Assembly: GCF_003688495.1 (NCBI RefSeq)
Contig: NZ_REFH01000011.1
Span: forward strand, 1-64,000
Origin: Flavobacterium weaverense
GTDB lineage: Bacteria > Bacteroidota > Bacteroidia > Flavobacteriales > Flavobacteriaceae
Direction: 5' to 3'
Length of the DNA stretch: 64,000 nt
The notes below the pieces were generated by a model. The model did not search any database, was not told the DNA's origin, and was given only the letters and a program-made list of their open reading frames with translations. This document shows positions 26,092 to 36,302 of the stretch, one piece after another; position 1 is the stretch's first letter; every line of letters starts with the position of its first letter. Position numbers and translations under genes: made by a program.

Positions 26092-27414
26092 ATGAAAAAA
26101 TTTATATTTTTTACACTTTTAAGCTTAATGCTGCTTATTCTAGGAAACGCATCAGCTGTAGCGCAGGAAACGCAAGAACGAATCATGACTATTCAGGAAT
26201 TAGCCGAAAGTTTAAGTAAAAACAACATTCAGTTAAAAATTGCAAACACTTCTGTAAAAGTTGCCGATGCAAAAATTGGAGCAGTAAAAACGAATCGACT
26301 TCCAGATATTTCTACAGATGTAAGTGCCTTTTATTTAAGTGACGTAACTATCTACGATACGGGATTCAAGAAATTGCAAAAGGTTGATCTTCCTAATTTT
26401 GGAAATCAATTTAATGTAAAAGCAAATCAATTACTATTTGCTGGTGGAAAAATCAATAAATCAATCGCTCTATCTGAATTGAGTAAAAGTCTTAGCGAAA
26501 ATCAACTAAATAATACAGAACAGAGCATCAAATTAAATGGTATTGAATTATATCTAAATCTTTACAATCTTCAAAATCAAAAGAATATTCTTGAAAACAA
26601 TAAGAATTTAGCGTCAAAGCGAACACAAAACACTAAATTCTTCTACGATCAAAATATGATTACCAAGAACGAAATGCTTCGTGCACAAGTTTTAGAGCGT
26701 CAATTAGAACAAAGTATTCTTCAGGTTCAAAATGCCATTTTTATCACCAATAAGAATTTAACTTTACTTACAGGATTAGATGAAAACATATTGATTATCC
26801 CTACGATTGACAATATCAATCATAACATTCGAAAACAAGACGAACAATATTACAGACAAATTGCATTTTCAAAAAATCCTCAAATAACTGGAAGTGATAT
26901 GCAGATTGCAATTGCTGAAAAGAATCTTGAATTAACACAAACGGATCGACTTCCCGCTCTAGCTGCTTTTGCCGGATACAATGCAAATCGTCCACAAACA
27001 ACTGGCACACCAATAGACTTATATTCAAATACGTACCAAGTTGGTTTGAGTTTGTCCTATAATATTGGATCGATTTATAAAAACTCTAAAAAAGAAGCAG
27101 TCGATAAAATAGTAATTGACCAAGCCGAGCAGCAAAAAGAAGCAGTGAGACAACAAATTGAATCAGATGTAAATGCAGCCTATAAAAATTACCATCAAGC
27201 AATACAACAGCGAGAAGTTAGCATAATTAATCAGGAAGCAGCTTCAGAGAATTATCGTATTACTGAATTAAAATATAAAAATCAACTAGTAACTTACATC
27301 GAAATTATTGACGCTGCAAACACAAAACTGCAAGCTGAATTACAAGAACTTGACGACCAAACAAATATCATTTTAAACTACGTGAGACTTCTTCGTGTTA
27401 CGGGTGAACTATAA
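26092..27414 (+). CDS. TolC-family outer-membrane efflux protein
   Basis: This is the outer-membrane channel of a tripartite efflux pump. From ATG 26092 it has 440 residues, with a signal peptide ending near SAVAQETQ and two repeated OEP halves of long helices (about residues 30-230 and 245-435) containing the usual LSLSYNIG beta-strand and periplasmic coiled-coil pattern. I prefer ATG 26092 over a TTG start at 26077, because the leader then begins MKKFIFFTLL, as signal peptides do. It is followed after 29 bases by the membrane-fusion gene. Confidence 0.9.
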   Translation: MKKFIFFTLLSLMLLILGNASAVAQETQERIMTIQELAESLSKNNIQLKIANTSVKVADAKIGAVKTNRLPDISTDVSAFYLSDVTIYDTGFKKLQKVDLPNFGNQFNVKANQLLFAGGKINKSIALSELSKSLSENQLNNTEQSIKLNGIELYLNLYNLQNQKNILENNKNLASKRTQNTKFFYDQNMITKNEMLRAQVLERQLEQSILQVQNAIFITNKNLTLLTGLDENILIIPTIDNINHNIRKQDEQYYRQIAFSKNPQITGSDMQIAIAEKNLELTQTDRLPALAAFAGYNANRPQTTGTPIDLYSNTYQVGLSLSYNIGSIYKNSKKEAVDKIVIDQAEQQKEAVRQQIESDVNAAYKNYHQAIQQREVSIINQEAASENYRITELKYKNQLVTYIEIIDAANTKLQAELQELDDQTNIILNYVRLLRVTGEL

Positions 27415-27443
27415 AAAACTATCACTATAAAGAATTAGAAATT

Positions 27444-28529
27444 ATGGCAACAACAGAATCAACACCAGAAGCAGCAGCAACACCAAAAATGAAAAAAAAC
27501 AATAAGCTCTATTTAATTCTTTTAAATTCTTTTGTTTTCGTTATTACATTATTTGCCATTTGGTATGTTATTAAAAACTATTTGCATATTAATGACGATA
27601 CTTACGTGAGTGATGCACAAGTAAAGGCGTATATAAATCCTGTGAATTCGAGAGTTCCAGGTTATGTAACCGACATTTTTTTTACTGAACATCAGTCTGT
27701 AAAAAAAGGTGATACGCTGTTAATCCTTGATGAAACCGAATTTGAAAATGCTATTATGCAGGCAGAGGCAGGATTGAGCCAGGCGCAAGCTGGAAAAATT
27801 GCTGTATCATCATCCGTTGCTCGAGTTGGTAGTGGTGAGAGCACTGTTGAAGCAAATATGTTTGGAGTTCAAGCGCAACTTAGTAATGCGAAAGCAGATT
27901 TAGCACGTTATAAAAATTTACTGGATAATGATGCTGTTACGTTACAGCAATACCAGCAAATTGAAACGCAAGTAAAAACTTTGCAATCACAATACAATGC
28001 TTTAAATAAACAGAAAAACACTGCGTCTTTATCTACAAATGAAACCAAGTCTCAATTAGCGGTTAGTGATGCACAAATCAAATCAGCAGAAGCTACTTTA
28101 GCAAGAGCTAAACTTAACTTAAAATACACAGTTATTTTAGCTCCAAAAGATGGTATTATGGGCAGAAGAACTATTACTGCTGGGCAATTCGTACAGCAAG
28201 GACAGCAAATTGCTGCTTTAGTTCAAGATAATTCAAAATGGGTGGAAGCAAATTTATTAGAAACTCAGTTATCATTAGTAAAAGTAGGAGACGTAATTAA
28301 CTTTACTGTTGATGCGATGGAAAAACAAAAATTTGAAGGAAAAGTGACTTCTATTTCAGCAGCAACAGGAGCAGCTTACTCTGCAATTCCTACTGATAAT
28401 TCCGCTGGAAATTTTGTAAAAGTACAGCAGCGCATTCCCGTTAAAATTGAATTTACACAAAATAATGATCCGAAATTAGTGGAACTTGTTCGCGTAGGAA
28501 TGAATGTAGTGATGACCTTAAACGATTAA
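27444..28529 (+). CDS. HlyD/EmrA-family membrane fusion protein
   Basis: This is the periplasmic adaptor of the pump, with 361 residues. One N-terminal transmembrane helix (about residues 21-45) follows a short cytosolic tail. A biotinyl-lipoyl-like half motif SRVPGYVTDIFFTEHQSVKK, a coiled-coil hairpin (about 105-215), the second lipoyl half (about 225-265) and a beta-barrel follow. It closely resembles EmrA, which pairs with MFS drug exporters. The stop is 3 bases before the MFS gene. Confidence 0.92.
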   Translation: MATTESTPEAAATPKMKKNNKLYLILLNSFVFVITLFAIWYVIKNYLHINDDTYVSDAQVKAYINPVNSRVPGYVTDIFFTEHQSVKKGDTLLILDETEFENAIMQAEAGLSQAQAGKIAVSSSVARVGSGESTVEANMFGVQAQLSNAKADLARYKNLLDNDAVTLQQYQQIETQVKTLQSQYNALNKQKNTASLSTNETKSQLAVSDAQIKSAEATLARAKLNLKYTVILAPKDGIMGRRTITAGQFVQQGQQIAALVQDNSKWVEANLLETQLSLVKVGDVINFTVDAMEKQKFEGKVTSISAATGAAYSAIPTDNSAGNFVKVQQRIPVKIEFTQNNDPKLVELVRVGMNVVMTLND

Positions 28530-28532
28530 AAA

Positions 28533-30146
28533 ATGTATAATAAAGGCTTATTTGCAGATTGGGTTCCAAAACCATTGATGATGGTTTTACTTATTGTATT
28601 TCTCTTACCAGTTTTAGTGGTAAGCGGTATTTACACAGGTAACTTGAGTTATATTGTAAGTAGTCTTGGTACACAAAATGAATGGATAGTTTTTGCAAAC
28701 TATGCTGGAGTTGTGGGAATGGGTGTTAGTTTACCAATTATTTTTAGGTATAAATTGCGATTCCATACCAAGTATCTTATGGTTCGAACGCTACTCTTTA
28801 TGGCTTTGGCTAATTTTATGATTGCAACTACAGATAGTAATATAGTTATAGTTTCAAGCGCATTTTTTATAGGATTTCTTAAAATGTTTGCACTTATTGA
28901 ACTGATAATGCCAATGATGTTTATTATTGCTCCAGATGGAAATCGCCCGCGTTTTTATGCTATTTTTTACCCTTCTGCAATTGTTTTCCCACAACTGGTT
29001 GGGTATTTAATGACACGTTACGGATTTAATACCTATTGGCAAAATTCTAACTTTTTAATGGCAATCATTATGCTATTTCTTGCCGCATTAGCCATTGTTT
29101 TTATGCACAATCAACGATATGATAAAAAAGTGTCTCGAAAAGGAATCGATTGGACTGGGATGTTTTTATTTACGATCGTGTTTTTAGCTTTGGCATATGT
29201 CATAGCGTTTGCGAAACAACAAAACTACTTTAGATCAGATAATATTATATTCGCATTCGGAGTAATGATTTTTGGAAGCATTCTATATGTGATTAATCAA
29301 CGTCTAAAAGATGATCCTTTTGTCAATTTTAATTTTTTCAAAAATTATAGCGTAATTCATGGTAGCGTTATGTTATTGATGTTAGGGTTTTTCTTAGCGG
29401 GAAGTTCTTTGCAGAGCAAAATAACTATTGGAATATTAGGTTTTGATACTCTCATGGACAACTCATTTAATCTATGGATGATTCCGGGCTTGCTACTTGC
29501 AATTTTTTACAGTATGAAATGGCTTGTAAAAGAGAAATCCTTGAAAATTTATATTCTCACTGGCTTCTCAGCCTTACTTTTTTATTACATATTTATGTAT
29601 TTCTTGGTATCACCAGGTTTAAGTTACGAGAAATTAATTGTTCCAAACATAATTCGTGGTTTTGGGATGGCTGTTTTATTTATTGGAATTTGGCTTTACG
29701 CACTTGGTAATTTACCGCCAGACTCAATGCTTGGAGCAGCTGCTGTTTTGATCATTGTGCGAACAATGATTGGACCTGGTTTATGGAGTATAGCATTTAA
29801 TTACATCGATGGAATTTGGAAATTAGAAGTCTTAACAAACTTAGTCGGGAAAATCGACGCATCTGCTTACTCGCAACAAAAAGCGATGGGTTTATACAGA
29901 ATCATTAATCTTGATGCATTAATGATTTCTACAAAAAGGATTTATGGGCTATTAATAATGGTAGGAGCTTCTGTTTTAATCTATGTTTCTTTACTCAGTT
30001 TTGAGGGTTTAAACACCAGAAGACTTGTGTTATTGAAAAAACGTCTAAAAGGGAAATCTGTTAAAGGATACATTAGAGATGTAGAAATTCAAGACGAAGA
30101 AACCATGAAAGAAGAAGTGAAAGCTGCAAGTGCCGTTGCTGTTTAA
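28533..30146 (+). CDS. MFS efflux transporter, EmrB/DHA2-like
   Basis: This is an inner-membrane transporter of 537 residues with about 14 hydrophobic helices and a charged C-terminal tail (KGYIRDVEIQDEETMKEE). With the TolC and EmrA-like genes in the same operon, it should form an EmrAB-TolC-type pump. The classical MFS motif C is not obvious, and the protein belongs to a diverged Bacteroidota branch, so proton coupling and substrates are inferred. The expected cargo is hydrophobic toxicants, bile salts or fatty acids. Confidence 0.85.
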   Translation: MYNKGLFADWVPKPLMMVLLIVFLLPVLVVSGIYTGNLSYIVSSLGTQNEWIVFANYAGVVGMGVSLPIIFRYKLRFHTKYLMVRTLLFMALANFMIATTDSNIVIVSSAFFIGFLKMFALIELIMPMMFIIAPDGNRPRFYAIFYPSAIVFPQLVGYLMTRYGFNTYWQNSNFLMAIIMLFLAALAIVFMHNQRYDKKVSRKGIDWTGMFLFTIVFLALAYVIAFAKQQNYFRSDNIIFAFGVMIFGSILYVINQRLKDDPFVNFNFFKNYSVIHGSVMLLMLGFFLAGSSLQSKITIGILGFDTLMDNSFNLWMIPGLLLAIFYSMKWLVKEKSLKIYILTGFSALLFYYIFMYFLVSPGLSYEKLIVPNIIRGFGMAVLFIGIWLYALGNLPPDSMLGAAAVLIIVRTMIGPGLWSIAFNYIDGIWKLEVLTNLVGKIDASAYSQQKAMGLYRIINLDALMISTKRIYGLLIMVGASVLIYVSLLSFEGLNTRRLVLLKKRLKGKSVKGYIRDVEIQDEETMKEEVKAASAVAV

Positions 30147-30206
30147 AAAACACACAAACGATCGAATACTTGTTGCTGATTAATTCCTGAGTGCTTTTTT
30201 TTTTAA

Positions 30207-33200
30207 TTAATTCCAACTTTCACTCACTACACTACCCTTCTCTTCATCTTTTATTACATTTATCGAACGTGGAATTCGCTCTTGCAATTCTGCTACGTGT
30301 GAAATAATCCCAACAATTCTATTCTCTTTATACAAAGATTGCAAGGTTTCAAAAACAACTGAGATACTGTCTGGATCTTGTGTTCCGAAGCCTTCATCGA
30401 TAAAAAAGAAGTTCTTATCGTTCTTATTTAGCGATTGAACGCTTTCCGCTAAAGCTAAAGCTAGACACAGTGAGGCTTGAAAACCTTGACCACCAGAAAG
30501 TGTTTTTACACTTCTAGAAGCACCATTATTTAGATAGTCAATCACTTCAAATTCGTTAGAATTGCTAATCGTTAAACTTAATTGATTTTTAGTCATTCGA
30601 TGAAAACGTACATTAGCCACATCAGCTAAATTTTGTAAATAAATACTCGAAACATAGTTTACAAAACCACTCGCATTAAACATATTAGCTAGAGTTTGTA
30701 AGTTAATCGAACGTGCTTTTAACACATCAAATTGAGCTAGTAAGTCTGCTTTTTTTATAAATTCCTTCTTAACTCGTTCTAGATTATCTTGTAGAGTAAA
30801 TACTTTTCCTAATTGCGATTCATATCTTAAATGAAATGCTGAAAACTGTATCGCTTTTTCCTCTAGAACTTTACTATCAAAATTTCTACCTAAAACCATT
30901 TTCTCAGCTTCTAAAACGGAACTAATTGCAGTTAGTAAGTTTACAGTGAAAAGTTTTACCTTCTCTTTTTCAGCTTCAAAGTTCCAGTTCTTGATTAATA
31001 TCGAACGCACTTCTTCAACAGACGAAAAAGAATGCTCATTAAGCAAATCTTCAATGATTTTTTGAGTCTTAGATACTGCTTTTTCGCTCTCAACAATTTG
31101 TAATTGGATAGTTGCTAAAACTCCTGTTAGCGTTGCTAGTTCTTGCTTTTCTCTAGCGACAACTTCTTGTAAAAGATTATAATCCTGTTCTACTTTTATG
31201 TTTTTAGTCTGTAAAGCTATTTTTTCAGCTTGAATTGAAGCTAATGCAGCTGCTTCGTAATCATTGAATGAAAGTACTTTAAGTTGTGATAATTCATTTT
31301 CAATGGAACCAACTTTAGAAGCTTTCTTGCTTTCAAATTCACTTATAGCGGCGTTGTGATTTTTTAGTAATAAAGCTATAGTGTCTTGCTCTTTGCGAAG
31401 TTCATTTTGATTTTCTTCTAAAGCAATTATCGTCTTTTCTAAAACTTGTTGTTCCGTTTTTTTTGACTCAAAAATCTGCGAATTTTGTACATCAAAATCG
31501 TTCCATACGAATTTTGACAAATGGATTTTTTGCTCGTATTCAATTCTTTCTCTTTCTAAAATAATTTTGCCTAATTCATCCTGAAAATGAGTGATTTCGA
31601 ATTCTAATTTTTCACATTCCGACTTCTTTAAATTGATTTGTGTTTCTTCGTCCTGAAAGTTTATAATTGCATTAGAAATAATTTCTAATTGATTGGCGAC
31701 ATTTTCACCTTGCATCACATTTGGATGCTCTTGCGAACCACAAAGTGGACAATTTTCACCATCGTGTAAATTATCAGCAAAATGACTTAGCTCTTTAGAA
31801 ACTAAAAGTTTTGTTCGGATTTCGATAGCTTTTCCCTTTTCGATAGAAAGTGTTTCTAACTTGGTTCTTAAAATAGTTTTCCAACTTTCGACAGTTAATT
31901 TTAAGAGCTGAAAAGCATCAGATTTTGAGTTTAAATTCGTTTGAAAAACATCCTTTTTTTTATTAATCTCTTCAAGATTAGATGTAAGATAAAGCTGTTT
32001 CTGGTACCAAGCTCCTACATCTAATAAAACTGAAGGATCCAATCTGTTCTTTTTGGCATCGACCAATTGGATTTGAATAGTTCCTAATTTTGCAGCTAAC
32101 CCCTTTTCTTTTTCCTCACTTTCTAAAAATAGTACTCTTGCTAACTTTATTTTTTCATCAATAATGTTGGCTTCTGCCTTTGCTATAATTACTTTTTCAA
32201 TCGATTGTAAATCGTAAACTTTATATTTAGAATTCTCGAGAGTTTCAAAATCAGGTTGGAGAACATCTAAAGCAGCTTGCGTTTTTATATTATTATCTAA
32301 AATTAATTTCTTCTGATTTTCAGTCGAATTTAGATTTTCTTTTGCCTTTTCTAAGGCTGTTTTCTCTGTTTTTAATGTGATTAAATTCGATTTAAAATTC
32401 CGTTCCGTTTTTTCGAATAAATTTAATTCAACTTCTAAAAAATCAATCGCTACTTTTTCATTATTCAATCTTGAAAGATGACTTTTCTTTTTTTCTAAAT
32501 CTTCAAATTTGGTTTTCAAATCCGCGAGCTCATTCACTTCCTTCTCGATTAAACTCAAATCTACTTTATCCCTATGTAATTCCGCAACAGCAGTTAAAGC
32601 TTCATTTTCTAAAAGAGCAATCGCTTCTACTGAAATAGCTTCAAATCCTGATAATTCTCCATTTAAGAAATCCAATTTACTATTTGTTTCTTTTTGTAAA
32701 GCGGAAACTTTATAACTTAAATCAAAACGTTCTAGATGAAAAATTTCTTTCATCATGTCAGAGCGTTCTTTTCCTTTTAAACCTAAAAACTCATTAAATT
32801 TCCCTTGCGGAATAATAATAGTACGTCTAAAGTTTTCATAGGTAAGTCCTATTATAACTGTCGCATCAGCAGAAGTCAACGGTATCCATTGCCCATCTTT
32901 CCATTCATACGCTAATCGTTCTATAGTAGTAGTTTCCTCAAAGCGTTTTTTTCGTTTCCAATCTGCTACAAACTTGAATTTTCGTTCTTCATGATTCAAG
33001 AATTCAAAATCGATATTTGCTCTATCTGATTTTAAATTTAACATGTTGTAAGCGCGCTTGTCCCCCTTATTCAATCGATCCGTTTCGCCGTATAGTACAA
33101 AACCTATAGCTTCTAAAACAGAAGATTTCCCAGAACCTACAGCGCCAAAAATTCCAAATAAACCCGCATTAGTCAATTCTTCAAAATCAATGGTTTGCGT

Positions 33201-33248
33201 TTTCTGATAGGAATATAAACCCGTAATATTTAATTTTAATGGTAACAT
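30207..33248 (-). CDS. sbcC: Exonuclease subunit SbcC (Rad50-like ATPase)
   Basis: SbcC is the ATPase subunit of the SbcCD nuclease, which opens DNA hairpins and processes blocked double-strand ends. At 1013 residues it has the Walker A motif GAVGSGKS (35-42), long coiled coils on both sides, a zinc hook CPLC (Cys500 and Cys503), the ABC signature SGGQGFQASL, and Walker B FFFIDEGFG with Asp951 and Glu952. All parts are intact. It starts 11 bases after the sbcD stop, so the two are translated from one transcript. Confidence 0.96.
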   Translation of the reverse strand: MLPLKLNITGLYSYQKTQTIDFEELTNAGLFGIFGAVGSGKSSVLEAIGFVLYGETDRLNKGDKRAYNMLNLKSDRANIDFEFLNHEERKFKFVADWKRKKRFEETTTIERLAYEWKDGQWIPLTSADATVIIGLTYENFRRTIIIPQGKFNEFLGLKGKERSDMMKEIFHLERFDLSYKVSALQKETNSKLDFLNGELSGFEAISVEAIALLENEALTAVAELHRDKVDLSLIEKEVNELADLKTKFEDLEKKKSHLSRLNNEKVAIDFLEVELNLFEKTERNFKSNLITLKTEKTALEKAKENLNSTENQKKLILDNNIKTQAALDVLQPDFETLENSKYKVYDLQSIEKVIIAKAEANIIDEKIKLARVLFLESEEKEKGLAAKLGTIQIQLVDAKKNRLDPSVLLDVGAWYQKQLYLTSNLEEINKKKDVFQTNLNSKSDAFQLLKLTVESWKTILRTKLETLSIEKGKAIEIRTKLLVSKELSHFADNLHDGENCPLCGSQEHPNVMQGENVANQLEIISNAIINFQDEETQINLKKSECEKLEFEITHFQDELGKIILERERIEYEQKIHLSKFVWNDFDVQNSQIFESKKTEQQVLEKTIIALEENQNELRKEQDTIALLLKNHNAAISEFESKKASKVGSIENELSQLKVLSFNDYEAAALASIQAEKIALQTKNIKVEQDYNLLQEVVAREKQELATLTGVLATIQLQIVESEKAVSKTQKIIEDLLNEHSFSSVEEVRSILIKNWNFEAEKEKVKLFTVNLLTAISSVLEAEKMVLGRNFDSKVLEEKAIQFSAFHLRYESQLGKVFTLQDNLERVKKEFIKKADLLAQFDVLKARSINLQTLANMFNASGFVNYVSSIYLQNLADVANVRFHRMTKNQLSLTISNSNEFEVIDYLNNGASRSVKTLSGGQGFQASLCLALALAESVQSLNKNDKNFFFIDEGFGTQDPDSISVVFETLQSLYKENRIVGIISHVAELQERIPRSINVIKDEEKGSVVSESWN

Positions 33249-33259
33249 AGTGGATTTAT

Positions 33260-34483
33260 TTATTCGTTTTTAGATTGAGTACCGATAATTTCATTAAATA
33301 AGTCTAACAGTTCATCGTTTGGTTCTTGCTTGTGTTTAGATTTAAAATAATCTGTAAATAATCCTTGAATATCTTGTTCTAAATTAACTTTAAGTGTGTG
33401 TAATTCATCGTTATCACTCTTAATTAATACTGGAATAATATGAATAATACCATCATGACTTTCGTGAATACGTTTTAAATCCTGACTAGCGATAAAGGTG
33501 TCACTTACCAAAGTCAATTCAACTAAACAGTACGGATTAGCCAACAACCATTTGACTGCCTCGTCAAGCGAATCAAAACGCTTTCTATGCAAAACGCGAC
33601 CAGATTGTAAAGGAATCGCAGTATATTGAACGGCATTATTAGGTTCAGCTTCGATTAAAACCACTTTTTTATCTTGACCCGCTTCAGAGAAACTGTAGGA
33701 TAAAGGAGAACTAGAATAAACAACTGGACTACCATGACCACCTACGTTTTGAAAACGATGCAAATGACCTAAAGCAGTATATTGCATTTGGTGAGGAATG
33801 CAATCTGTGTAAACGATATCTGCATTACCTATTCGCAATGGCTTTTCACCATCGGGTTCCTCAAGGATTTCACCGCCACGCTTTAACATGTATAAGTGTG
33901 TTGTCAAGATATTAACACCTTTTGTGTCACAATATTTATCCGCCAACGCTGCCCACGAATCTTGCAGTAATTGATTCAGCTGATCTTCTTTATCTTCAGA
34001 CCCGAGATACGTTTTTAAGCGCATCTCATTTGCATAAGGAGTTGTAATAATACGAATTGGAAAATCATAATGAGGTAATTTAATTTCTAAAAAACCATTT
34101 TCAGATTTTGTTATCGCAAAGCCATTTTCAATAGTTATTAACGATATCGTAACATCAGGATTACCTACAAATAAAATTCCACATTCCCGTGCTAGAGGAT
34201 TTGGTGAATCAATACGATCAGGACTATCGTGATTTCCCGCAATAGCAATAACAGGACGTTTACCATTATTAGTAAGCTTTTTTAAAGTTTTATAAAGTAA
34301 ATCGACTGCTTCTATAGGCGGATTGAAGGTGTCAAATAAATCACCAGCAACAATAACTATATCAACATTATGAGCATCAGCAATAACGCAAATTTCACTG
34401 AGTACTTGCCTCTGCTCCTCTAAACGTGAAAAATGATCCAATTTTTTTCCTAAATGCCAGTCGGCTGTATGCAGTATTTTCAT
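33260..34483 (-). CDS. sbcD: Exonuclease subunit SbcD (Mre11-like nuclease)
   Basis: SbcD is the Mn-dependent nuclease subunit of SbcCD, with 407 residues. It shows the calcineurin-like metal motifs in order: HTADWHLGK (Asp8 and His10), AGDLFD, AGNHDSPD, a LTTHLYML segment and a GHLHRFQ His pair. The C-terminal capping domain completes the usual length. The gene lies upstream of sbcC and is divergent from the DUF2490 gene. No consensus promoter was recognised in the 251-base gap. Confidence 0.95.
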   Translation of the reverse strand: MKILHTADWHLGKKLDHFSRLEEQRQVLSEICVIADAHNVDIVIVAGDLFDTFNPPIEAVDLLYKTLKKLTNNGKRPVIAIAGNHDSPDRIDSPNPLARECGILFVGNPDVTISLITIENGFAITKSENGFLEIKLPHYDFPIRIITTPYANEMRLKTYLGSEDKEDQLNQLLQDSWAALADKYCDTKGVNILTTHLYMLKRGGEILEEPDGEKPLRIGNADIVYTDCIPHQMQYTALGHLHRFQNVGGHGSPVVYSSSPLSYSFSEAGQDKKVVLIEAEPNNAVQYTAIPLQSGRVLHRKRFDSLDEAVKWLLANPYCLVELTLVSDTFIASQDLKRIHESHDGIIHIIPVLIKSDNDELHTLKVNLEQDIQGLFTDYFKSKHKQEPNDELLDLFNEIIGTQSKNE

Positions 34484-34734
34484 TATTTTGATACTATATC
34501 GTAATTCTTTCTATTCCTATTTTTGCAACAGCAATATCTTAATTAAAATTTGTAAAAAAGCAATAATTTATAAATATGATTTCTTAATTTTTAAATATTA
34601 AATTTGCTACTTCAAAAAAATAATGTTTTTTAAAATACTAAAAAAATAAGTTTTTTTATGTACTTACTTATTAAGAAATTATTAAATAAACATTTGTCTT
34701 ATTACTCAACAACTAAAAGCTACAATTAAGAATA

Positions 34735-35535
34735 ATGACACTACAACTAAACATAAAAAAAACGTTAATCACAGCAATGCTTTCCTTATTTGCCTTGAGC
34801 ACTTATGCGCAATTTAGTCCTCCAGGTCTTGGAAAAGTAAAAAACGCATCTTGGTTCGCTTTTGGAATTAAACAATCATTAGATACTTTACGCAAAAAAG
34901 AATCAACTACATACATTGGTATAGGAAGAAAAAGCACTCCTGATGATAGTGATCCTTTTAACAAAATGGGGCTTTTAGTCCTCAACCAAGAATTCTCAAA
35001 TAAGTTTCTTAAAAACTGGCAATACTCATTTGGTTTAAGTTATCGACGCCAAAATGAGTATGAATCTACAGCTCCATATGAAACTGCAGATCCCGCAATA
35101 AAGCAGGAATTTAGGATTTATGGTCGTTATGCCTACTTAACAGGAACTGATAAATTAAAGTGGAAAACTACAATACGACAAGAATACAGAAAGTTTTTTA
35201 ATCCTGATTTTACGAAAAGTAGTGAAGACTACCAATTAAGAACACGTTTCAAAACGCAATTAAATATTGATTTAGGAACACAAAAATTACATCATATTAT
35301 AGGAAGCGCCGAAGCGTTATTTTCTACTAGCAAACGCAACCAACCAGTAGACGAATGGACCAAATTTGAGTATAAAGAAAGTCGGTTTTCTTTATTCTAT
35401 TCTCTTACGCCAAAAGAAATTCCTTTCACATTTGATGTAGGTTATGGCTATAATTTAATAGGGAAAAAATCAAATAAAGTTGATGTTAATATTCTGGCTT
35501 TAGGAGTAACTTGGAGTAATCCTTTTAGTAATTAA
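34735..35535 (+). CDS. DUF2490-like outer-membrane beta-barrel protein
   Basis: This is a 266-residue exported protein. The signal peptide ends at STYAQFSP. The mature part alternates aromatic and charged residues in beta strands (WQYSFGLSYRRQN, EFRIYGRYAYL, WKTTIRQEYRKFF, FDVGYGYNLIG) and ends in an aromatic-containing LGVTWSNPF strand, as outer-membrane barrels do. The pattern resembles DUF2490. Function is unknown, and there is no operon partner. Confidence 0.6.
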   Translation: MTLQLNIKKTLITAMLSLFALSTYAQFSPPGLGKVKNASWFAFGIKQSLDTLRKKESTTYIGIGRKSTPDDSDPFNKMGLLVLNQEFSNKFLKNWQYSFGLSYRRQNEYESTAPYETADPAIKQEFRIYGRYAYLTGTDKLKWKTTIRQEYRKFFNPDFTKSSEDYQLRTRFKTQLNIDLGTQKLHHIIGSAEALFSTSKRNQPVDEWTKFEYKESRFSLFYSLTPKEIPFTFDVGYGYNLIGKKSNKVDVNILALGVTWSNPFSN

Positions 35536-35636
35536 AAATTAACGAAGTATCTCATCCCAAACTATATTGCACTTCAGCAACAAGAAATATATTCAATAGC
35601 GTTCGACATGCTAATCAAAATTAAAAAATAAGGTAT

Positions 35637-36137
35637 ATGACTATTTTATATTTACACGGACTAGAAAGTAAATTAAGCGATGAGAAAAAAGCTGTTCTGC
35701 AAGATCACGGCAACGTAATTGCACCTGATATGGACTATTATAAAAATTCATCCGTTTTTGAATTATTGTTAGAACTACATAAAGAGCACCAATTTGATGT
35801 AGTAATGGGAAGTAGCATGGGAGGTTTTATGAGTTATTATTTCGCAAATAAAATGAAAGTTCCTGCCTTACTTTTCAATCCTGCTCTACCACATAGACCG
35901 GTGCACCAGGATATTCCAAATCTAGAATTAGAAGATACTTCACCATTTTTACAATTTGCTTTAGGAGGAAAAGATGATGTGATCGAAGCGAATAATACGT
36001 TAAAATGGCTCGCTGAAAATCGAAATGACGCTACAAATTTTCAGTTGGCAATTCATAGTGAAATGACTCATAGAATTCCAAAGTCAATTTTTGAAATTGA
36101 GGTTCTTGAATTTTTTCGAAAGTTACAACTGATTTAA
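35637..36137 (+). CDS. YqiA/YcfP-like small alpha/beta hydrolase
   Basis: This is a 166-residue esterase-like protein, compact like E. coli YqiA. It starts with the strand-loop LYLHGLESK, has the nucleophile elbow GSSMGG with Ser60, an acidic residue in FALGGKDDVI, and a late His in SEMTHRIP, which complete a Ser-Asp-His triad. It is cytosolic. YqiA hydrolyses short acyl esters in vitro, and its natural substrate is unknown. It is probably monocistronic. Confidence 0.8.
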   Translation: MTILYLHGLESKLSDEKKAVLQDHGNVIAPDMDYYKNSSVFELLLELHKEHQFDVVMGSSMGGFMSYYFANKMKVPALLFNPALPHRPVHQDIPNLELEDTSPFLQFALGGKDDVIEANNTLKWLAENRNDATNFQLAIHSEMTHRIPKSIFEIEVLEFFRKLQLI

Positions 36138-36302
36138 TCCTAAGTTTTCATTTGTAAATAATTCATTTTTGAATAAGACTACCACTATTTTAATCGAAAA
36201 AGAATAAGTGCGAATGTCTAAAGGATTAAAAAATCTATTTTACAGCTCGCCGCATCTTGACGGTTATTAACAATATTTATTGGAACTAAACGTATAATTG
36301 AA

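Noticed and set aside
29474..29710. 78-codon plus-strand ORF inside the MFS gene
   Set aside because: It is out of frame within a membrane protein gene and its hydrophobicity derives from the overlapping frame.
30147..30206. Terminator between the MFS gene and sbcC
   Set aside because: A run of ten T is present near 30198, but I could not find a stem of adequate length beside it.
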